The notes under the pieces were generated by a model. It worked only from the letters and a program-made list of their open reading frames with translations, was not told the origin of the DNA and ran no database searches. DNA of 64,000 bases from JBKEDC01 sp047971925 (GTDB taxonomy: Bacteria; Bacteroidota; Bacteroidia; Bacteroidales; Prolixibacteraceae): assembly GCA_047971925.1 (NCBI GenBank), contig JBKEAC010000085.1, positions 1 through 64,000 on the forward strand. The letters are read 5' to 3'. The position numbers were made by a program, and so were the translations under genes. How positions within the stretch are numbered: the stretch's first letter is position 1; each line of letters opens with the position of its first letter. Shown one piece after another: positions 18,801-27,764 of this stretch.

Positions 18801-20377
18801 TCATGCGGATCAGCATCTTCTTCATCGGTAAAGTGTGAATCATTCGTTGCAATTACTTTTACACCCAATTCTTGAGCCAATTGCAGCATCACCAAACTCA
18901 CCTTCGCCTGATTCTCCCATGTGTCTCTACGCAAAATAGGATCATGATTCGGGTGCCTCGAAATCTCCAAGTAATAGTCATCACCAAAAACTCCCTTAAA
19001 CCATCTGATTGATTCTTTCGCCTCCTCAATATTTCCATTCATGATGTGTTGAGAAATTTCACCGCCCAAACATGCCGACGAAACAATCAATCCTTCATGA
19101 TATTGTGCCAAGAGTTCTTTATCAATACGTGGTTTATAATAAAAACCATCGGTATTGGCTATCGACGTTAACTTTAAAAGATTAACATAACCCACTTCAT
19201 TTTTTGCCAAAAGAATTAAATGATAACCCGACGAATCCGTTTTATCATCCTTCCTTAAATGACCCCGCTGCGCACAATAGGCCTCAATCCCGATTATTGG
19301 TTTAAACGTACTTGGAAGCGTTGCTTTTATTTCATCTCGTAATTGTTTTTCTTCTTCCTCCGAAAGCTTCCGATCACCTTTTGCTTTTGCCAAACGACGC
19401 TTCAACACATTGTCGGGAGCATTCTTACAAGCATTGTGAAACTCCTTTGCGCCAAACATATTACCATGATCGGTGAGTGCAACAGCCGGCTGACCATCCT
19501 CAAATGCCTTTTCTGCAATTGATATCGTTTTATTTAATCCATCGAGAATAGAATATTGAGAATGCACATGAAGATGAACAAAAGGGAAAACCTCTTGACT
19601 AGCAGCTGCCGCACGAAATATTTTCTTTTCAAAATCTTCTAATGAAAATTCTTCAAAAACATCAACTTTAAATGATTCGTATTTAATTCCAACGGGCTGA
19701 ATGGTTTTCGGATTATTTTTCAAAAAACGCTCATATTCTGCAGGAGAAAAATCTAGCACTTTGAGTGTTGATTTCACATCAGATTCTTGTGCATCAGCGG
19801 CTAAATGATTCAAGCCACCAACCCTAATAAGCTCTAAGAAACAGCGTGAAGTTGCCTCAACATCGGCCGCAGCATTATGCGCCTCCTCAAATCGAACCCC
19901 AAACAATCGTATGTGCAACTCCGTGAGCGATGGATTTTTTAACTGACCATTCTTCTTTAAATCACAATAAATCTTACTCCCATCCATGCTGTCAATAAAC
20001 GGATGTTTCGATAAATCTTCCGACATTCCCATCCTCACCAATTCACAGCCCACCACATTCACATCAAAAGTCACATTATGACCAACAATAAATCGACTCT
20101 GCCTCACATCGCCCATAAAATCAGCCAATGCCTCCTTCAAAGGAATACCTATCTCAATAGCCTTTTGTGTTGTAATGCCATGCACCTTAACCACCTCATC
20201 GGGAATAATATAACCTTCAGGATAAATAACATGATTTTTTGCCGCTATAAAATTACCCACCTCATCATGCATCTGCCATGCCAACTGAACCATGCGAGGC
20301 CAGTTATCCGTATCATCTATCGAAGCTTTCCAATTCTTGGGCAAGCCTGTTGTTTCAGTGTCAAATATTAAAAACAT
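15824..20377 (-). CDS. dnaE: DNA polymerase III alpha subunit with N-terminal exonuclease domain
   Basis: Replicative polymerase, 1,517 residues, longer than the about 1,160 of E. coli DnaE. Residues 1-185 form a DEDDh 3'-5' exonuclease (epsilon/DnaQ-like): IFDTETTG (Asp6, Glu8), GHNVTFDVN (Asp105), HNAAADVEAT (His167, Asp172), all catalytic residues present. After a linker of about 80 residues the PHP domain begins at about 266 (FVHLHVHSQYSILDG), followed by the polymerase palm with PDVDIDFDDDGR, the finger domain, tandem HhH and an OB fold. Proofreading and polymerisation are thus in one chain. A strong promoter lies upstream. Confidence 0.96.
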   Translation of the reverse strand: MFLIFDTETTGLPKNWKASIDDTDNWPRMVQLAWQMHDEVGNFIAAKNHVIYPEGYIIPDEVVKVHGITTQKAIEIGIPLKEALADFMGDVRQSRFIVGHNVTFDVNVVGCELVRMGMSEDLSKHPFIDSMDGSKIYCDLKKNGQLKNPSLTELHIRLFGVRFEEAHNAAADVEATSRCFLELIRVGGLNHLAADAQESDVKSTLKVLDFSPAEYERFLKNNPKTIQPVGIKYESFKVDVFEEFSLEDFEKKIFRAAAASQEVFPFVHLHVHSQYSILDGLNKTISIAEKAFEDGQPAVALTDHGNMFGAKEFHNACKNAPDNVLKRRLAKAKGDRKLSEEEEKQLRDEIKATLPSTFKPIIGIEAYCAQRGHLRKDDKTDSSGYHLILLAKNEVGYVNLLKLTSIANTDGFYYKPRIDKELLAQYHEGLIVSSACLGGEISQHIMNGNIEEAKESIRWFKGVFGDDYYLEISRHPNHDPILRRDTWENQAKVSLVMLQLAQELGVKVIATNDSHFTDEEDADPHDLLVCMNTGRDFDDPTRMRYSKQEWFKTRKEMSELFADIPEVLTNTMEIAEKVEFFELDHDPFMPPFDIPEEFATFEDYKKRFDEASLIEEFSEKALMRLGGYEKTLQIKLEADYLEYLCFKGSVDRYGENLAPSVKERLDFELNTIKTMGFPGYFLIVQDFINWAKNNGVLVGPGRGSAAGSAVAYCVKITDVDPIKYDLLFERFLNPDRISMPDVDIDFDDDGRQRVLDYVTNKYGQDKVAHICTFGTMATKGSIKDVGRVLGLSISESNRLTKLVGDESSFKKAYQNIPEFKLEKESSDPLVRKTLKYAEVLEGTVRQTGVHACGVLIGKNPLNEHLPVMPTKGEELLTTQYDGRFVENIGLLKMDFLGLRTLSIIKETVDNIKLSKGIDVDVNTVPLDDEKTLQLFANGETTAVFQFESPGMKKHLKALEPDRFEHLVAMNALYRPGPMEYIPDFIERRHGRQPVKYDHPLMEPYLKDTYGITVYQEQVMLQSRALGGFTRGDSDALRKAMGKKIIAVMDKLSVKFTEGCLNNPDFVKACDEGEAANKDAKSLIQKVWKDWEAFASYAFNKSHSVCYAYVAYQTGFLKANYPAEFMAGVMSRNLSDISKITTFMEECQRMGLNVKGPDINESYRKFTVNKNGVIRFGMAGVKGVGDSAVEEIIRERDENGVFKDVFDFVQRVSLKTVNKKSIESLINAGAFDGMGMKRAQFFASNDDSDIFLDKLVRFGQQVQSEKANAMMSLFGDAMAGVIKNPDIPQVNEFPNLVLLAREKEMIGIYLSSHPLDDYKLEFASYVSKEYTLNDLNERINDLDGKEITFGGMVLEAEVRMSKNGSPFGKIVMADYSGSYELMLWGKDYVEFGHFCKPNIFLLVKGYVGERFFNPNKDANAPKNLAFKVRRIDLLDEVREKMVSSVTINLPLKIINPRFTEELVRNIKYNLGDKKLYVNVWDEDTRQLVPLFSRSMRISFTKELERFFREYEGVSFKIN

Positions 20378-20420
20378 AATCGTTGGATCTTGGTAAATTC
20401 ACAATGCAAATATTGCAGCA

Positions 20421-20452
20421 CAAAAATAGACTTTAATTATAGCCTGTGCAAA
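20421..20452 (-). promoter_or_regulatory. Promoter of dnaE
   Basis: On the minus strand TTTG (20452-20449), 20-nt spacer, TATTTTTG (20428-20421). It matches the Bacteroidota consensus exactly in boxes and spacing, about 43 nt before the start codon. Confidence 0.75.
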
Positions 20453-21002
20453 AAAGACTCTAATTTTAAATTCTCGCCAAACAACATTTCATAAACCTAG
20501 CCCAACTCTCACACTCTCAACTTCGCTTTCCAGTTTGTGTTGGGCTTAGCGATTATTTGGGTTGCAGCTGTGACCTACAGATTTTTATTTTCTAAAATGG
20601 CATAGCTTGTTGAAACGACGTTGCACATTCACGTGCATGCCACAAAAATATAACAAGAAGAATTAGCAAAAGTGTCCTAGATTTTGATTTTTGAGAACTA
20701 ATTCTAAAAGCTGTCGCTTATTTTCATTGTGTTATAGTTGAGCTGACATTGAAAAACAGTCGTTTTTGTTGAAAATATTTTAAGGAGTGAAAGTTGGGTT
20801 CGCTACCTTTAAAAACCAAACACAAATCAACTTTCCACAAAGAAAAAACACATTCAAAATCACTACTGCTATTCAAAAACTCAAAAAAACAGCTCATTTT
20901 CCACATAAATCAGGCGAACAAATCATTTTAATTCTCTTTTTACTTCATCATATTCAATAAATCATTATCTTAGGAGCCAATAAATAATCATAATCGATAA
21001 TC
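20453..21002. other. Gene-free interval between dnaE and the C1 peptidase
   Basis: No convincing gene. A 60-codon minus frame at 20724-20906 is compositionally random. The only structure is an imperfect inverted repeat GCCCAAC (20500-20506) / GTTGGGC (20539-20545), of unknown role. Confidence 0.5.
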
Positions 21003-22211
21003 ATGAATAATAAACTTACTGCACTCACTCTTTGCACTTGTCTTTTTGCTACATCTTCTTGGGCTAAAAATGACAACAAGAAACAAAATGAAGGTGGATA
21101 CATCTTCTCAACTACAAAGGAAATACCCCACACATCGGTAAAAGATCAAAACCGATCGGGCACTTGCTGGTCATTCTCAACACTCAGCTTCATTGAATCG
21201 GAAATGCTACGAGCAGGAAAACCGGAAACCGATCTTTCTGAAATGTTTGTCGTGCGACACGTTTATAAAGACAAATCAGAAAAATATGTACGCCTACATG
21301 GCAATCTAAACTATAGCGCAGGTGCTGGCTCACGCGACGTGCCATATATCATCGAAAAATATGGCATTGTTCCCGAAGGAGTTTATGGCGGACTATCATA
21401 TGGAGAAGACAAACACGTGCACGGCGAAATGGATGAAATGCTACTTGCCCAAGTGGGTGCTGTGATTAAAAACAAAAATCGAAAACTTTCACCAGCTTGG
21501 ACTACCGCCATCGATGGAACTCTTGATGCATACTTAGGCGAGCTTCCCGAAGAATTCGAATATCATGGAAAAAAATATAGCCCTCAATCGTTTGCTTCCG
21601 ATTTCGTTGGGCTCAACATGAACGACTATATTGAAATTACATCATTCACACACCAACCATTCTACAAATCATTCGCCTTAGCCATTCCCGACAATTGGCT
21701 ATGGGGCGAAAGCTACAATGTGCCAATGAATGAAATGATTGCAATAATCGACAATGCCATTGCCAATGACTACACTATTGCTTGGGGGGCTGATGTAAGT
21801 GAAAAAGGATTTGTTACCAAAAATCAAGGTGTAGCTGTTGTGCCTGAAGTAAACACACAAGAAATGAGCAATGCCGAAATTGCAAAATGGGAAAACATGT
21901 CGACAAACGAAAAAGATGCCGAACTTTACAAACTCGATAAACCAGGAAAAGAAAAAACCATCACACAAGAAATGCGCCAACAAGCCTACGACAACTATGA
22001 AACAACCGATGATCACGGCATGGAAATTATAGGCACAGCCAAAGATCAAAATGGAACCCCCTATTACATTGTAAAAAACTCTTGGGGCGAATACAATAAA
22101 TACAAAGGCTATTTCTATGCCTCAATTCCTTTTGTGCAATACAAAACAATGAGCATCATGGTAAATAAAAACGCCATTCCTAGCGAAATACGCCAAAAAC
22201 TTGGAATCTAA
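21003..22211 (+). CDS. Exported C1-family cysteine peptidase (bleomycin hydrolase/aminopeptidase C type)
   Basis: It has 402 residues. A Sec signal peptide (MNNKLTALTLCTCLFATSSWA) is followed by the peptidase. The catalytic triad is readable: Gln49 and Cys55 in VKDQNRSGTCWSFST, His near 339 in DDHGMEIIG, and Asn near 359 in VKNSWGE. This motif order is that of the C1B peptidases (PepC, bleomycin hydrolase). These are usually cytoplasmic, but Bacteroidota carry exported forms. The C-terminus is short and lacks an evident sorting domain. It is followed at 22 bp by a strong hairpin terminator. Confidence 0.92.
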   Translation: MNNKLTALTLCTCLFATSSWAKNDNKKQNEGGYIFSTTKEIPHTSVKDQNRSGTCWSFSTLSFIESEMLRAGKPETDLSEMFVVRHVYKDKSEKYVRLHGNLNYSAGAGSRDVPYIIEKYGIVPEGVYGGLSYGEDKHVHGEMDEMLLAQVGAVIKNKNRKLSPAWTTAIDGTLDAYLGELPEEFEYHGKKYSPQSFASDFVGLNMNDYIEITSFTHQPFYKSFALAIPDNWLWGESYNVPMNEMIAIIDNAIANDYTIAWGADVSEKGFVTKNQGVAVVPEVNTQEMSNAEIAKWENMSTNEKDAELYKLDKPGKEKTITQEMRQQAYDNYETTDDHGMEIIGTAKDQNGTPYYIVKNSWGEYNKYKGYFYASIPFVQYKTMSIMVNKNAIPSEIRQKLGI

Positions 22212-22232
22212 ATTACGTAAGTATTCCTAAAA

Positions 22233-22267
22233 ATAAAGCGGACGAATTTGAAATTCGTCCGCTTTAT
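22233..22267. terminator. Bidirectional terminator between peptidase and bactofilin
   Basis: Near-perfect hairpin with arms of about 17 bp around ATAAAGCGGACGAAT, minimal loop, a T run on the plus side and A run on the other, placed between convergent genes. Confidence 0.85.
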
Positions 22268-22339
22268 TTTTTTATTCATTAAATCATCTCTTTATCCAAT
22301 TGAAAACAAGCCAAAAACCACAGCAAGCCTCACTTCCTG

Positions 22340-22732
22340 CTATTTTTGAACAACTTCTTCTTTTGCCACTTCTTTTGCTTCCTTGAGGTGACTACCAGAC
22401 ATATCGCAAGTACCATCGAAAATAGCCTCCGCCTCAATGCTCAAAACCGATGTATAAAGCTCCCCTCTCAATCGTGCTTTTTCTCGAAGAGTTGTTCGCT
22501 CTTTAACCTTAAATGCACCCAAAACTTCTCCTAAAACCTCGAAATTAGCACAAACTATATCGCCAAAAACCTTTCCTGTCAGACCAATTACCAGACGACC
22601 GGTACAATTAATTGTACCTTCCAATTCACCATCAATACGAATATCACCTTCCACACTCATATCACCAACAAACTTTGTTCCTTGTCCGATAAAGGTGAAA
22701 ACTTGTTGCACCTCGGTATTTACCTTTGCCAT
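22340..22732 (-). CDS. Bactofilin (polymer-forming cytoskeletal protein)
   Basis: It has 130 residues. The central region is the right-handed beta-helix of bactofilins, with periodic Gly and hydrophobic positions (VGDMSVEGDIRIDGELEG; TGRLVIGLTGKVFGDIVC; RLRGELYTSVLSIEAEAIF). Bactofilins self-polymerise at the membrane and often scaffold cell-wall or shape factors. A partner M23 peptidase gene, common next to bactofilins, is not present here. It begins 45 bp after tRNA-Arg on the same strand and may share its promoter. Confidence 0.93.
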   Translation of the reverse strand: MAKVNTEVQQVFTFIGQGTKFVGDMSVEGDIRIDGELEGTINCTGRLVIGLTGKVFGDIVCANFEVLGEVLGAFKVKERTTLREKARLRGELYTSVLSIEAEAIFDGTCDMSGSHLKEAKEVAKEEVVQK

Positions 22733-22777
22733 TTTTCGTAATTTATTGTTTCACAATGCAATATTATTCATCAAAAG

Positions 22778-22849
22778 TGACCCCAATGAGACTCGAACTC
22801 ATATCGTCAGAACCGGAATCTGATATTCTATCCATTGAACTATGGAGCC
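22778..22849 (-). tRNA. tRNA-Arg (anticodon CCG)
   Basis: It folds by hand into a full cloverleaf of 72 nt without encoded CCA. The acceptor is GGCTCCA/TGGGGTC with discriminator A; the D stem GTTC/GAAT; the anticodon stem TCAGA/TCTGA with loop TTCCGGT (anticodon CCG, codon CGG); a 4-nt variable loop; and the T arm ATGAG-TTCGAGT-CTCAT. A -7 box TACTTTTG lies 7 nt upstream of its 5' end (22857-22864). Confidence 0.95.
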
Positions 22850-22856
22850 AATCGCA

Positions 22857-22864
22857 CAAAAGTA
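22857..22864 (-). promoter_or_regulatory. -7 box of tRNA-Arg
   Basis: TACTTTTG on the minus strand, 7 nt from the mature tRNA 5' end, the expected place for a -7 element. No clear -33 box. Confidence 0.6.
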
Positions 22865-23004
22865 AAAAAAACATTCATATAATTATCTAATTAAACCATC
22901 ATAATATCACTTTTACTCTTATTTCACATATAACCTCAACCAAACACAGCTCTCAAATAGCCAATTTCAAGCATCTTTATACATTTCCATAAAAAAACTA
23001 TTCT

Positions 23005-23128
23005 TTGGGGGTGCCGGCATCTCTCCTCGCCACTTGCCCACGCCCTGCCGTCGCGCTTTCCGCTACAATCTTTTCCCGCCTTAGGTCGGGAAAAGGATTT
23101 TCGCTGCAATCGCTCACCCAGCTTCGCC
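23005..23128 (-). repeat. Hairpin-containing repeat element, copy 1
   Basis: Read on the minus strand it matches 23713-23847: shared blocks are AGC/GGGTGAG, GAAAATCCTTTT/GGAAATCCTTTT, AGATTGNAACGGAAAGC-like, GACGGCAGGGC, and TGCCGGCACCCCCAAA. The core is a stem CTTTTCCCG (23070-23078) / CGGGAAAAG (23087-23095), whose sequence differs from copy 2 while the flanks are conserved. Much more GC-rich than its surroundings. Confidence 0.8.
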
Positions 23129-23712
23129 ACTCATCAGAAATTGCAATGTAAAATGAAATTAGCCTCTAAAAAAAAAAACAAATGATCAGATGAATTGTTA
23201 AAAAGTATTTATTTAGTGTCATTTTATGCAAGGTCGCATGCATTGAGGAAAGCTAACTTGAAGTAATAAATAGGCGCAAACACATGGCAACCCCTTTAAC
23301 AATCGAGGTTCATGAAGAATGAATGACGAATGCATTTTGAACTTTTATGATGCATCCGTCGCAACAGACGGACACGCTTTGTACTTTTTGTGCGAATAAT
23401 TTTTGTTAGATTGTGAATTCGTGTTAAAAGCAAAGCAATATGACAGATCGAATAGTTAACCCGAGTTAAAAGTAACCTCGTAATTAAATTCAGATTGTTA
23501 ATAAAAGTTATAAGCAGACGAATAATCAATTGCGTATTGTGTCAAAAAGTGCAATATTGGTCAATAAATAGAAAATTACAGACTACATTTTAACACTTTC
23601 AAGCTATATCGGAGTAAAAATAGACGAGATTTTAACATTTTTAAGTTATCAAGAAAACTCAAAGCAGATGATTTTAACATTTCTTTTTTGAGCATTTAGC
23701 TTCGGTAGTTTT

Positions 23713-23847
23713 GCACAGCCGGGTGAGGTATTGGCGTGGAAATCCTTTTAAGTGGGCTTTGCCTTTTGCCCACTTAAAAGATTGGAACGGAAAGCCCGAC
23801 GGCAGGGCTGGGCATTGTGGCGGGGAGGAATGCCGGCACCCCCAAAA
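23713..23847 (+). repeat. Hairpin-containing repeat element, copy 2
   Basis: Inverted relative to the copy at 23005-23128. The core stem is longer here: CTTTTAAGTGGGC (23745-23757) / GCCCACTTAAAAG (23768-23780). Conserved flank, variable but base-paired core, and intergenic position resemble the short hairpin elements scattered in Flavobacteriia and related genomes. No ORF. Confidence 0.8.
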
Positions 23848-24014
23848 GCCACAAGCACAGCATAACAATCACAGACACATGGGTAAAGAAAAATAAAGCA
23901 CTAATACTCATATAAATTCAGAAGAAAACATATCGATTAGCAAGCATCAATTTTTAATTTAAAATTCCACCTTTTTTTTCTCAAAAATAAAACCCGTAAT
24001 CAAGTTGAAAAAAC

Positions 24015-24022
24015 TATCTTTG
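24015..24022 (+). promoter_or_regulatory. -7 box of purL
   Basis: TATCTTTG, 46 nt before the purL ATG. A -33 box at normal spacing is not obvious. Confidence 0.5.
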
Positions 24023-24068
24023 CATCTTTCATTAAGCTTAGTACAAAAAATATCAAAATAACATCATA

Positions 24069-27000
24069 ATGATTTCTTTTTTCAAGACACCTTCGAACAG
24101 CGTGATAGCCGTTCATTCTTCTGAAAAAATTGACAATTCAAGCACCAGCAAGCTTATCTGGCTTTTTGGTCATGCCGAGTATCTTTCGGCAACGCAAATT
24201 GCAGGAACTTTCGTGGGACCACGCAAAGAAATGATTACCCCTTGGAGCACAAATGCCGTTGAAATCACTCAAAACATGAGTATCAGCGGCATTATTCGTA
24301 TAGAGGAGTTTGTGGAAGTGCCTAACAAAAATGCAGGTTTCGACCCCATGCTTCAACGCATGTATGAAGGGCTCAACCAAGATATATTCAGCATTAACAA
24401 ACAACCTGATGCTATTGTTGAAGTTAGCGACATGGCTGCCTACAACGAAAAAGAAGGCTTGGCATTGAGCTCTGATGAAATTACTTATTTAGAATCGGTG
24501 GCTAAAACTTTAGGACGGAAATTAACCGATAGTGAGGTGTTTGGTTTCTCGCAAGTGAACTCGGAACACTGCCGCCACAAAATATTCAACGGCACATTCA
24601 TCATTGATGGTGTGGAGCAAGAAATGTCGCTGTTCAAAATGATTCGCAAGACTTCTGAAATGAACCCGAACCAAATTGTTTCTGCCTATAAAGACAACTG
24701 CTCATTTGTGCAAGGTCCGGTGGTGGAACAATTCGCTCCAGCAAGTCATGACAAACCCGATTTCTTTGAAATTAAAGATATAGAGACTGTTCTTTCGCTA
24801 AAAGCCGAAACGCACAACTTCCCCACTACAGTAGAACCTTTCAATGGTGCAGCAACAGGAACGGGAGGCGAAATTCGCGACCGTATTGCAGGAGGAAAAG
24901 GCGCATTGCCGATTGCAGGAACAGCCGTTTACATGACTTCCTATCCTCGCAGTGAGGCAGGTCGATCGTGGGAGCAAGCCACAGAAGAAAGAGATTGGTT
25001 ATACCAAACTCCCGAAGAAATATTGATTAAAGCATCGAATGGGGCTTCAGATTTTGGAAACAAATTTGGGCAGCCTCTTATTACAGGTTCGGTGCTCACT
25101 TTCGAACACTTTGAAAACAATAAAAAATACGGCTACGATAAAGTAATTATGATGGCTGGTGGCATCGGCTTTGGAAAAAAGGTAGATAGCTTGAAAGACA
25201 AACCAACTGCTGGCGATAAAGTAGTGCTTTTAGGTGGCGACAATTACCGCATTGGCATGGGCGGTGGCGCCGTTTCATCGGTAGCAACAGGCGAATTTGA
25301 AAACGCTATTGAGCTAAATGCAGTGCAGCGTGCCAATCCTGAAATGCAAAAACGTGCCTACAATGCCATTCGTGCGCTGAGTGAATCGGAAAACAACCCA
25401 ATTGTTTCTATTCACGACCACGGTGCAGGCGGACACTTAAATTGCCTCTCGGAATTAGTGGAAGAAACTGGCGGACACATTGACACAGCTAAATTGCCTG
25501 TGGGCGACCCTACTCTCTCGCAAAAAGAAGTGGTTGGTAATGAAAGTCAAGAGCGCATGGGGCTTGTAATGAATGGCAAAGATGTGGCTTGGTTGCAACG
25601 TGTGGCAGATAGAGAACGCTCGCCCATGTATGTCATTGGTGAAGCTACTGGCGACATGCAATTTACTTTCGAAAACTCGAAAACAGGCGAAAAACCAATC
25701 GACTGGCAATTGAAATACATGTTTGGCAATCCACCAAAAACAATCTTAACCGATACAACAAAAGAAGAAAAATTTGCTGAATTAGGATATAAAACAGAAG
25801 AACTGCAAAAAAACTTAGAACAAGTGTTGCAGTTGGAGTCGGTGGCTTGTAAAGACTGGTTAACTAACAAAGTTGACCGCTCAGTTACTGGAAGAATTGC
25901 GAAACAACAGTGCGCTGGTGAATTGCAATTACCATTGAACAACTGCGGTGTTATCACTCTCGACTATCAAGGGAAAGCGGGATTTGCAACCTCAATTGGT
26001 CATGCACCAGTAGCGGCAATGATTGACCCAGCTCGTGGCTCTGTGCTTTCCATTGCCGAATCGCTCACTAATATTATTTGGGCTCCGATGCCTGAAAAAT
26101 TGAAATCTGTTTCGCTTTCTGCTAACTGGATGTGGCCAGCTAAAAATGAGGGCGAAAATGCTCGCATTTATAAAGCCGTGAAAGCAGCTTCTGACTTTGC
26201 TTGTGAATTAGGCATTAACATTCCAACGGGAAAAGACTCGATGTCGATGACTCAAAAATATAAAAACGATGTGGTTTATTCGCCTGGATGTGTGATTATA
26301 ACGGCATCGGGTGAAGTGACCGACGTGAAGAAAGTGGTAGAACCAGTGTTGGTGAACGACGCATCGAAACCCGTTTATTACATCGACCTTTCATCAATGC
26401 ATCTTGTGCTTGGCGGTTCAGCATTCGGGCAAATTATAAATCGCATCGGGCAAGAAGCTCCTACTGTTGCCAACACGCCTTACTTCATGAAGGCATTCAA
26501 CACTGTGCAAGCACTCATTGAAGATGGCGAAATTGCTGCAGGACATGATGTAGCATCGGGTGGTTTAATCACCTCACTTCTTGAAATGTGTTTCTCGAAT
26601 AATCGGGTGGGATTAAATCTCGATTTATCAGGAATTGGCGAAGCTGACACAACAAAAGTGTTCTTCAATGAAAACCCTTCATTAGTTCTTCAAGCCAATA
26701 ACGCCAATTCTTTCGAAAGCAAATTAAACGCTGCAGGAATACGCTTTGTTAAGATCGGAACTCCATCGGAAAAACGTGAGTTTACAGTGTTGAACCACGG
26801 TGAAAATTTATCGCTAGATATTAATGCACTTCGCGATCTTTGGTTTAAGACTTCTTACCTCATGGATAGAAAACAAAGTGGCGAAAAACATGCAAAAGTT
26901 CGCTTTGAAAACTATAAGAAAAATGCAATTGAGTTCGATTTCAAAGGATTTACAGGAAAGGCTTCCGATTATGGTATCGATTTAAAACGTCGTACACCTA

Positions 27001-27755
27001 GTGGCATTAAAGCTGCAATCATTCGTGAAAAAGGTGTGAATGGCGAGCGTGAAATGGCTTATATGCTCTATTTGGCAGGCTTCGATGTGAAAGATGTGCA
27101 CATGACAGACCTCATTGAAGGTCGCGAAACTTTGGAAGATGTGAATTTGATTGTATATTGCGGTGGCTTCTCAAATTCCGATGTGCTTGGTTCTGCCAAG
27201 GGTTGGGCTGGAGCATTCAAATACAATGACAAAGCACGCACGGCACTTGAAAACTTCTATCGCCGCGAAGATACATTGAGCTTGGGCGTGTGCAACGGTT
27301 GTCAATTAGCTGTTGAACTTGATTTGATTTATCCTGAACACGCCGAAAAACCACGCATGCTGCACAATGAGTCGCACAAATTTGAATCGAACTTCATCGG
27401 CGTAGAAATTGCACCAAACAATTCGGTGATGTTGAAAAGCATGGCAGGCATGAAATTAGGTGTATGGATTGCTCATGGCGAAGGTAAATTCTCCTTGCCC
27501 TATGCAGAAAGCGAATACGACATTCCATTCAAATATGCCAACACTGGATATCCAGGTAATCCGAATGGTTCCGACTACAATGCCGCAGCTATCTGCTCAA
27601 AAGATGGTCGCCATTTAGCCATGATGCCTCACTTAGAGCGTGCATTCCGCCCATGGTTATGTGCTCACTATCCTGCAGATAGAAAGCTCGATGAAGTAAC
27701 ACCTTGGATGGAAGCATTTGCAAATGCTCGTGAGTGGATTTTTGAGAAGATGTAA
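24069..27755 (+). CDS. purL: Phosphoribosylformylglycinamidine synthase (large, single chain)
   Basis: Fourth step of purine synthesis: FGAR + Gln + ATP to FGAM. It has 1,228 residues, the large proteobacterial/eukaryotic-type enzyme with synthetase and glutaminase fused, rather than PurLQS. The N-terminal region includes FGFSQVNSEHCRHKIFNG (substrate and ATP region). The AIRS-like halves carry AETHNFPTTVEPFNGAATGTGG and DHGAGGHLNCLSEL. The C-terminal class I glutaminase has its nucleophile in LGVCNGCQLAVELDL and HGEGKF for the His region. It is a single gene followed by a 15-bp inverted repeat. Confidence 0.97.
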   Translation: MISFFKTPSNSVIAVHSSEKIDNSSTSKLIWLFGHAEYLSATQIAGTFVGPRKEMITPWSTNAVEITQNMSISGIIRIEEFVEVPNKNAGFDPMLQRMYEGLNQDIFSINKQPDAIVEVSDMAAYNEKEGLALSSDEITYLESVAKTLGRKLTDSEVFGFSQVNSEHCRHKIFNGTFIIDGVEQEMSLFKMIRKTSEMNPNQIVSAYKDNCSFVQGPVVEQFAPASHDKPDFFEIKDIETVLSLKAETHNFPTTVEPFNGAATGTGGEIRDRIAGGKGALPIAGTAVYMTSYPRSEAGRSWEQATEERDWLYQTPEEILIKASNGASDFGNKFGQPLITGSVLTFEHFENNKKYGYDKVIMMAGGIGFGKKVDSLKDKPTAGDKVVLLGGDNYRIGMGGGAVSSVATGEFENAIELNAVQRANPEMQKRAYNAIRALSESENNPIVSIHDHGAGGHLNCLSELVEETGGHIDTAKLPVGDPTLSQKEVVGNESQERMGLVMNGKDVAWLQRVADRERSPMYVIGEATGDMQFTFENSKTGEKPIDWQLKYMFGNPPKTILTDTTKEEKFAELGYKTEELQKNLEQVLQLESVACKDWLTNKVDRSVTGRIAKQQCAGELQLPLNNCGVITLDYQGKAGFATSIGHAPVAAMIDPARGSVLSIAESLTNIIWAPMPEKLKSVSLSANWMWPAKNEGENARIYKAVKAASDFACELGINIPTGKDSMSMTQKYKNDVVYSPGCVIITASGEVTDVKKVVEPVLVNDASKPVYYIDLSSMHLVLGGSAFGQIINRIGQEAPTVANTPYFMKAFNTVQALIEDGEIAAGHDVASGGLITSLLEMCFSNNRVGLNLDLSGIGEADTTKVFFNENPSLVLQANNANSFESKLNAAGIRFVKIGTPSEKREFTVLNHGENLSLDINALRDLWFKTSYLMDRKQSGEKHAKVRFENYKKNAIEFDFKGFTGKASDYGIDLKRRTPSGIKAAIIREKGVNGEREMAYMLYLAGFDVKDVHMTDLIEGRETLEDVNLIVYCGGFSNSDVLGSAKGWAGAFKYNDKARTALENFYRREDTLSLGVCNGCQLAVELDLIYPEHAEKPRMLHNESHKFESNFIGVEIAPNNSVMLKSMAGMKLGVWIAHGEGKFSLPYAESEYDIPFKYANTGYPGNPNGSDYNAAAICSKDGRHLAMMPHLERAFRPWLCAHYPADRKLDEVTPWMEAFANAREWIFEKM

Positions 27756-27764
27756 TGATTAAAA

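Larger units (their letters stand above)
22865..24014. other. Gene-free repeat-bearing interval
   Basis: About 1.15 kb without a credible gene. It contains two inverted copies of a hairpin-containing element (23005-23128 and 23713-23847), listed separately. Between them is AT-rich sequence with three spaced copies of TTTTAACA(C/T)TT near 23589, 23632 and 23677. A 77-codon minus frame (23296-23529) is low-complexity and probably not a gene. Confidence 0.6.

Noticed and set aside
20724..20906. 60-codon minus-strand frame as a gene
   Set aside because: Short, compositionally random, with no promoter or conserved neighbour.
23296..23529. 77-codon minus-strand frame as a gene
   Set aside because: Low-complexity Leu/Ile/Arg-rich translation, no start context, in a repeat-bearing gene-free region.
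23005..23847. Composite transposon with terminal inverted repeats
   Set aside because: The inverted elements bracket no transposase or cargo gene, and they look like two independent short hairpin elements.
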